From Planctomycetales bacterium (lineage in GTDB: Bacteria; Planctomycetota; SBBH01): 9,105 nt of DNA. The position numbers and the translations under genes are program-made. Below are positions 4,532 to 9,105 of the stretch, piece by piece (positions within the stretch are counted from its first letter, which is position 1; each line of letters opens with the position of its first letter). The notes below the pieces were generated by a model, which did not search any database, was not told the DNA's origin, and was given only the letters and a program-made list of their open reading frames with translations. Where the stretch lies: assembly GCA_005239795.1 (NCBI GenBank), contig SBBH01000263.1, positions 1 to 9,105 of the forward strand, read 5' to 3'.

Positions 4532-5605
4532 ATGCACACGCTCGAATCCCTCCTGCCGCTCGCTGTCGACAAAAAGGCCTCCGACCTTATCCTGACTGCC
4601 GGCGTCCCGCCGATGTTGCGCCGGCACGGCGAGCTCCACCCGATCGGGAAGGAGTCTCTCGGCCCCGAGGAGGTCAAAAAGCTCGTCTATGAGCTTCTCA
4701 ATCAGGACCATCTCATCCGGTTCGAGAAGGAAAAAGACCTCGATTTTTCCTTCACCTACCGGGACCAATTCCGCTTCCGAGGGAACGTCTTCCAGCAGCG
4801 CGGCGCGATCGGCGCGGTCTTCCGCCTCGTCCCGTCGACAGTCCCGGCGCTCGAGACCCTGGGGCTTCCGCCTGTCCTCCGGGAGCTGGCCCTGCGCACT
4901 CAAGGGTTGATCCTCGTCACCGGCCCCACCGGGCATGGCAAGTCGACCACGCAGGCGGCCATGATCGACGTGGTGAACAACAAGCGGCGCTCCCACATCG
5001 TGACCATCGAGGACCCGATCGAGTTTCTGTACACCAACAAGAAGAGCGTGATCGAGCAACGGGAGCTCGGCGAGGACACGCTGTCGTTTGCGGCCGCCGT
5101 CAAGCACGCCCTGAGGCAGGCCCCGGACATCATCCTTGTGGGAGAGATGCGCGACCTCGACACGATGGCCGCTGCGCTCACCGCCGCCGAGACTGGACAT
5201 CTCGTCATCTCGACCCTGCACACCAACGACTCCCCCGGCGCGATCGACCGCGTGATCGACTCATTCCCGCCACACCAGCAGAACCAGGTCCGCTCGCAGA
5301 TGGCGCTCTCGCTCCTGGCGGTCATCGCCCAGCGCCTGGTTCCGACGGTCCATGACATCAAGCAAGTGGCAGCAGTCGAGGTTCTCGTCAACAACGCCGC
5401 CGCCGCCAACTTGATCCGCGAGGGGAAAGCCCACCACCTCTACACGGTGATGGAAACCCACGGCAAAGACGGGATGATCAGCATGGATCACGCCCTCAAA
5501 AAGCTCTACCTCAAGGGGGTGATCTCCTCCGAAGAAGCGAAGCGTCGAATGCGCTCCCCGGCGCTTCTGGAAGGAAAGGGGTCAAGTCTCGTTTATAATA
5601 TTTAG
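4532..5605 (+). CDS. pilT: Type IV pilus retraction ATPase PilT
   Basis: A 357-residue hexameric secretion-type ATPase that powers pilus retraction and twitching motility at the cytoplasmic face of the inner membrane. The N-terminal PAS-like domain begins MHTLESLL and includes KASDLILTAGVPP. The C-terminal RecA-like domain shows Walker A at residues 131-139 (GPTGHGKST), the Asp box (TIEDPIEF, about 158-165), Walker B (IILVGEMRD, Glu about 205), the His box (HLVISTLHTND, about 223) and the PilT-type NLIREGK motif at about 293-299, which separates it from the extension ATPase PilB. In Walker A the residue after GPTG is His where Ser is more common. The ATG at 4532 has GAGG at 4522-4525. It may be co-transcribed with rpmH. 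No other pilus genes are in the window. Confidence 0.96.
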   Translation: MHTLESLLPLAVDKKASDLILTAGVPPMLRRHGELHPIGKESLGPEEVKKLVYELLNQDHLIRFEKEKDLDFSFTYRDQFRFRGNVFQQRGAIGAVFRLVPSTVPALETLGLPPVLRELALRTQGLILVTGPTGHGKSTTQAAMIDVVNNKRRSHIVTIEDPIEFLYTNKKSVIEQRELGEDTLSFAAAVKHALRQAPDIILVGEMRDLDTMAAALTAAETGHLVISTLHTNDSPGAIDRVIDSFPPHQQNQVRSQMALSLLAVIAQRLVPTVHDIKQVAAVEVLVNNAAAANLIREGKAHHLYTVMETHGKDGMISMDHALKKLYLKGVISSEEAKRRMRSPALLEGKGSSLVYNI

Positions 5606-5669
5606 CACCTCTGATGGGCGCCTCTGTCTTGTCAACGACGAAAGGCCAAAACCGGTATCCTATCGGCGC

Positions 5670-8600
5670 ATGGAGTCCGCTTTCGCGTGGCTCCGGCGGA
5701 CCGAGCCGTACGCAAAAGCCCTGGCGGCGCTTCGCGAGGGAGGGGGATCTTTTGGCCTGGCCGGCCTTTTCGGCTCCGCGCGAAGCCTCGTGATCGCCGC
5801 GGTGCGCGAAGATCTAAGGCGGCCGTTCGCCTGCGTTGTGCCCGGCTTCGCAGAGGGGGACGACCTGGCCTCGGACCTCGCGAGCCTCTCACCTGACCTG
5901 CCGCCTGCCAAGGTCTGGCCCCTGGCGGGGGAGGCGGGGGGCCTTTCCACGGAGCGCGAGTCGTTCGAGGCGCTCTCCATCCTGCGGGATCTCGCCTCTC
6001 CCAACCCGCCTCCCCTCGTGATCGGCGCGGCGGCCCTCCTGGCGGCCGCGCCGGCGCCCCAGGCGCTCGTCGGACGCGACATCCCGCTTGAGGTCGGAGG
6101 GGGCCCGGCGCCGGAGCCGTTCGTCGCCCGACTCGCCGAGGCCCGACTCGAGCGCGTCGGGCGTGTCGAGGGGCCGCTCACCTACGCCCGCCGGGGAGGG
6201 ATCGTCGACTGCTATCTGCCGGCGCGGTTTCCCGACCCCGATAAGGAGAGGGAAACCCCGCCCGACGCGCCGCTCCGGATCGAATGGGACGGCGACGCCA
6301 TCCGGTCGCTCCGCTTCTTTGACCCCGTGACTCAAGGATCGATCGAGCCTGTCTCCTGCGCGACGCTCACCCTGCCGGCGCCTCCTGGTGGCGCGCTCTC
6401 CGGGGAAACGACGCTTCTGGCACACCTTCAAAAAAACGCCTGGATCGCCCTGTTGGATCCCAGCGAGATCAACAGGAGGCTCTCCAACCTCGCCGCCGAT
6501 CCGGGTCGCTCTTTCCCCTGGACGCCGGGGGACATCGAGAGGCACCTCGGCGCGCACGCACGCCTGTCGCTTCGGGAGGACTCGCTCGCGGCCGAGGCGG
6601 ACGCCTCCCTGCCGGTGAAAAGCCTTGTGCGCTTCGTGGGGGACCTGGACGCCAAAATGCGGATCCTGGCGGAGCTGGCCCGTGCCCGGCGCCCTTTTTT
6701 CCTTTTTGCGCGCCGTGCGGCGGATGCCGAACGGGTGAAAACGCTCTCGGCCGAACGGCAGATCGACTGGAAGGGAAAGCTTTTCCTCCGGGAGGGGCGT
6801 CTCGCGCGGGGGTTCGAGCTGGCGCCGGACGGGCCGATCTTTGTCTCCCACGACGAGGTGTTCCACCTGCGCGCGCCGGATCGCTTCGGCCCCGGAGTCC
6901 CGCGGCGCGCCCGCCAGGCCGCCTGCGCCATCGAGGACCTGGCCCAGCTCAAGCCTGGCGACGTGGTCGTCCACGAGCGCGAGGGGGTCGCCATCTACCG
7001 GGGACTGGCGCGCCTCGAGAAAGCCGGAAGCGCCGGGGAACACCTAAAACTGGAATTCGCCGAACGCACGGTCCTCTACGTGCCGGTCGACGAGATCGCC
7101 GCGGTCTTCCGTTACGTGGGAGCCGGCACCGAGAAGCCGGCGCTCTCGCGCCTCGGGGGGCAGCTCTGGAAGAACGCAAAGAAGGCCGCCACACAGGCCA
7201 CGCGCGATTACGCCGCAGAATTCCTGCGCCTCGCTGCGCTGCGCCAAGCCCATCCGGCCCAGGCCCTGATGCCGGACCGGGCCTTCGTGCAGGCGTTCGA
7301 CGTCGCCTTCCCCTATCCGCCGACGGACGACCAGGAGCGGGCCGCCGACGCGATCGCGCGGGACCTTGCCGGGCGCACCCCCATGGACCGGCTCCTGACG
7401 GGCGACGTCGGCTTCGGGAAGACCGAGGTCGCGATGCGCGCCGCTTTCCGGGCGGTCGCCTGCGGCAAGCAGGTCGCGGTGCTGGCCCCCACGACAGTGC
7501 TGGCGCTCCAGCACGCCAAGAGTTTCGAGGAGCGCTTCGCCTCCTTCCCCGTCAAGATCGCGATGGTCAGCCGCCTCAGGACTGCCGCCCAGCAGAAAAA
7601 AATCCTCGCCGAGGCCAAGGCCGGCCGGATCGACATTCTGATCGGCACGCACCGGCTTCTCGGGAAGGACGTCGGCTTCGCGGATCTCGGACTTTTGATC
7701 ATCGACGAGGAGCAGAAGTTCGGCGTGGCGGCGAAGAACCGCTTGAAAGGATTGCGCGCGGCGCTCCACGTGCTGGCGCTGTCGGCCACGCCCATCCCGC
7801 GCACGCTTCACGAGGCACTTTTAGGGATCAAGGAGATCTCGAACCTCGCGACGCCTCCCTTGGACCGGCACGCCATCCTCACGCAGGTGGCGCGTTTTAA
7901 CGAGGGCCTTATCCAGAAGGCCGTGGCCGAGGAGCTGGCTCGCGGCGGGCAGGTCTTCTTCGTGCACAACCGGATTGCGGGCCTAGCGCGCATGGAGCGG
8001 ATGCTCGCGCGTCTGGCGCCGCAGGCGCGCGTCGCGGTGGGGCACGGGAAGCTCCCCGCCGAAAAACTTGAGGAGGCGATGCTGGACCTGGCCGAGCGGC
8101 GCGCCGACATCCTGCTCTCCACAACGATCATCGAGTCGGGGCTCGATTTCCCGAACGTCAACACGCTCATCGTGAGCGACGCGCACCGGTACGGCCTGGC
8201 GGAACTCCATCAGCTCCGGGGGCGGGTGGGGCGTTTTAAGCGCCAGGCGTACGCCTACCTCCTGGTGCCGACAGACGCGACCGTTACCCCTGCGGCGATG
8301 CGGCGCCTGAAGGCGATCGAGGAGTTTTCGGATCTCGGGGCGGGGTTCCAGGTGGCCCTGGCGGACCTCGAGATCCGCGGCGCGGGGAACCTCCTGGGGA
8401 CCGAGCAGTCGGGGCATATCGCGGCGGTGGGATACACCCTCTACTGTCAGCTTTTGTCTGAGGCGGCGCGCGCCCTCAAAGGAAAGCCGGCGCCTCGGCA
8501 CCGGGAAAGTGCCCGCGTGCGGCTCTTGGGAGAGGCCTATCTTCCCGACGGCTATATCCCGGAGCCTGAGGAAAAATTCGGCCTCTACCGGAAGCTCGCC

Positions 8601-8924
8601 CGCGCCCAGACGGAAGCAGAGCTCGACGCGGCGATCGCGCACATCGTCGACCGGTTTGGGAAGCCTCCTCATGCCGCCGGGCGATCCTTCGCGGCGGCGC
8701 GCCTTCGGATCCTCGCGACCGCGGCGGGATTCATTGCGATCGAGGAAAAGAAAGACGGGGTCGAATTGCGGTTTTCCGCCGGCATCGAGGCACCAGACCT
8801 CGCAAAGCTCTTTCCCGCCGCGCGCCACCTGGAAGAGGACGTCTTTAAAATGCCCCGCCCGGAAGGGTGGATCGACCGTCTGATCTCAGCCTTGCGCCGG
8901 ATGGCCGCTTTGTCGAGAGGGTGA
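5670..8924 (+). CDS. mfd: Transcription-repair coupling factor Mfd
   Basis: A 1084-residue DNA translocase that removes RNA polymerase stalled at lesions and recruits the UvrABC excision system. Domains in order: a UvrB-homology module with RRGGIVDCYLPAR near residue 174 and FFDPVTQ after it; the RNA-polymerase interaction domain from about 425 to 500 (LKPGDVVVHEREGVAIYRGL); a RecG-like SF2 translocase with Walker A GDVGFGKTE at 578-586, DEEQ at 679-682, SATPIPRT at 705-712, STTIIESGLDFPN from about 817, and QLRGRVGR from 848; the translocation (TRG) motif from about 892 (GFQVALADLEIRGAGNLLG); and a C-terminal D7-like regulatory domain to the end. The length is slightly below the usual 1100-1200 and nothing essential appears missing. 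The ATG at 5670 lacks a Shine-Dalgarno sequence; TATCCT at 5656-5661 is a possible -10 box close to it. It starts 64 bp after pilT. Confidence 0.97.
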   Translation: MESAFAWLRRTEPYAKALAALREGGGSFGLAGLFGSARSLVIAAVREDLRRPFACVVPGFAEGDDLASDLASLSPDLPPAKVWPLAGEAGGLSTERESFEALSILRDLASPNPPPLVIGAAALLAAAPAPQALVGRDIPLEVGGGPAPEPFVARLAEARLERVGRVEGPLTYARRGGIVDCYLPARFPDPDKERETPPDAPLRIEWDGDAIRSLRFFDPVTQGSIEPVSCATLTLPAPPGGALSGETTLLAHLQKNAWIALLDPSEINRRLSNLAADPGRSFPWTPGDIERHLGAHARLSLREDSLAAEADASLPVKSLVRFVGDLDAKMRILAELARARRPFFLFARRAADAERVKTLSAERQIDWKGKLFLREGRLARGFELAPDGPIFVSHDEVFHLRAPDRFGPGVPRRARQAACAIEDLAQLKPGDVVVHEREGVAIYRGLARLEKAGSAGEHLKLEFAERTVLYVPVDEIAAVFRYVGAGTEKPALSRLGGQLWKNAKKAATQATRDYAAEFLRLAALRQAHPAQALMPDRAFVQAFDVAFPYPPTDDQERAADAIARDLAGRTPMDRLLTGDVGFGKTEVAMRAAFRAVACGKQVAVLAPTTVLALQHAKSFEERFASFPVKIAMVSRLRTAAQQKKILAEAKAGRIDILIGTHRLLGKDVGFADLGLLIIDEEQKFGVAAKNRLKGLRAALHVLALSATPIPRTLHEALLGIKEISNLATPPLDRHAILTQVARFNEGLIQKAVAEELARGGQVFFVHNRIAGLARMERMLARLAPQARVAVGHGKLPAEKLEEAMLDLAERRADILLSTTIIESGLDFPNVNTLIVSDAHRYGLAELHQLRGRVGRFKRQAYAYLLVPTDATVTPAAMRRLKAIEEFSDLGAGFQVALADLEIRGAGNLLGTEQSGHIAAVGYTLYCQLLSEAARALKGKPAPRHRESARVRLLGEAYLPDGYIPEPEEKFGLYRKLARAQTEAELDAAIAHIVDRFGKPPHAAGRSFAAARLRILATAAGFIAIEEKKDGVELRFSAGIEAPDLAKLFPAARHLEEDVFKMPRPEGWIDRLISALRRMAALSRG

Positions 8925-9105
8925 TCGTTTTCCAAACAAACGCACGTCGTGTGAAACATCCTCTGTCCGCTGCAGTGATGCGTATGCAAACGGAAGGGAG
9001 GGCTGCTGTAATCCTTTAGCCGGCTGTAAAAATCGCTGAAGCGATCTGACGAGATGCTCCGACAAAAGAGGGGTGATCGACCACCTGACGGAGCAGAGCA
9101 AGGAA
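8925..9105. other. Non-coding tail after mfd with several short inverted repeats
   Basis: I can support no gene here. The structures seen are AGCCGGCT (9018-9025, palindrome), ATCGC-TGAA-GCGAT (9033-9045 core, a tight hairpin with a 4-base loop), and TGCTCCG (9055-9061) opposite CGGAGCA (9089-9095), which encloses GGTG/CACC (9072-9075 and 9082-9085). No T-tract follows the hairpins, so they are not clear terminators. The closing bases AAGGAA could be the ribosome binding site of a rightward gene just beyond the window. A 71-codon leftward frame (9101-8886) overlaps the mfd end and shows no family features. Confidence 0.4.

Noticed and set aside
4165..4677. Long N-terminal extension of larB
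   Set aside because: It would run through heptamer array C and antisense to rpmH and the start of pilT; the 253-residue form matches LarB length.
5594..5599. TATAAT as a strong promoter for mfd
   Set aside because: It overlaps the last codons of pilT and I find no acceptable -35 box at 16-18 bp; probably coincidental.
5889..7043. Leftward 384-codon frame opposite mfd
   Set aside because: A shadow of the mfd coding frame caused by high GC; no recognisable domain, and mfd motifs are intact on the other strand.
8886..9101. Leftward 71-codon frame at the right edge
   Set aside because: It overlaps the mfd end, has no family features and no visible ribosome binding site.

Overview
This is a GC-rich bacterial chromosomal window. 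It carries a type IV pilus retraction ATPase, a secreted repeat protein and a probable sigma-54 promoter, which points to a Gram-negative-type, probably uncultivated lineage. I cannot name the phylum. Nothing indicates a phage or plasmid: the recognisable genes are housekeeping or common accessory functions.

Layout. Positions 1-1219 (+): the 3' part of a ParA-family partition ATPase, coupled by an ATGA overlap to a small two-helix membrane protein with a TPR-like tail. Positions 1220-1564: an AT-richer, non-coding and heavily structured stretch. It holds a heptamer array, a weak terminator-like hairpin, two short palindromes, a very good sigma-54 (-24/-12) promoter match, and a 103-bp multi-branched inverted-repeat element. 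Positions 1565-2410 (+): a secreted protein with one EF-hand loop and a long R/E/D heptad-repeat tail. Positions 2525-4164 (-): larB and nnrD, overlapping by ATGA and both acting on pyridine-nucleotide chemistry. Positions 4351-8924 (+): rpmH (50 codons, easily missed), pilT and mfd. The last 181 bases hold no gene I can support, only short inverted repeats.

The intergenic spaces share an unusual element: tandem 7-bp units fitting GTGRNNC. There are 18 units in five runs at three loci, and at two loci they face each other as an imperfect hairpin. They occur after a gene, between convergent genes and between divergent genes, so no single terminator or promoter role explains all of them.

How the genes fit together. 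parA-TPR, larB-nnrD and perhaps rpmH-pilT look like separate transcription units. The repeat protein appears to have its own sigma-54-type promoter and a long folded 5' leader, which makes it the most distinctive unit here. mfd is probably expressed from its own start region 64 bp after pilT.
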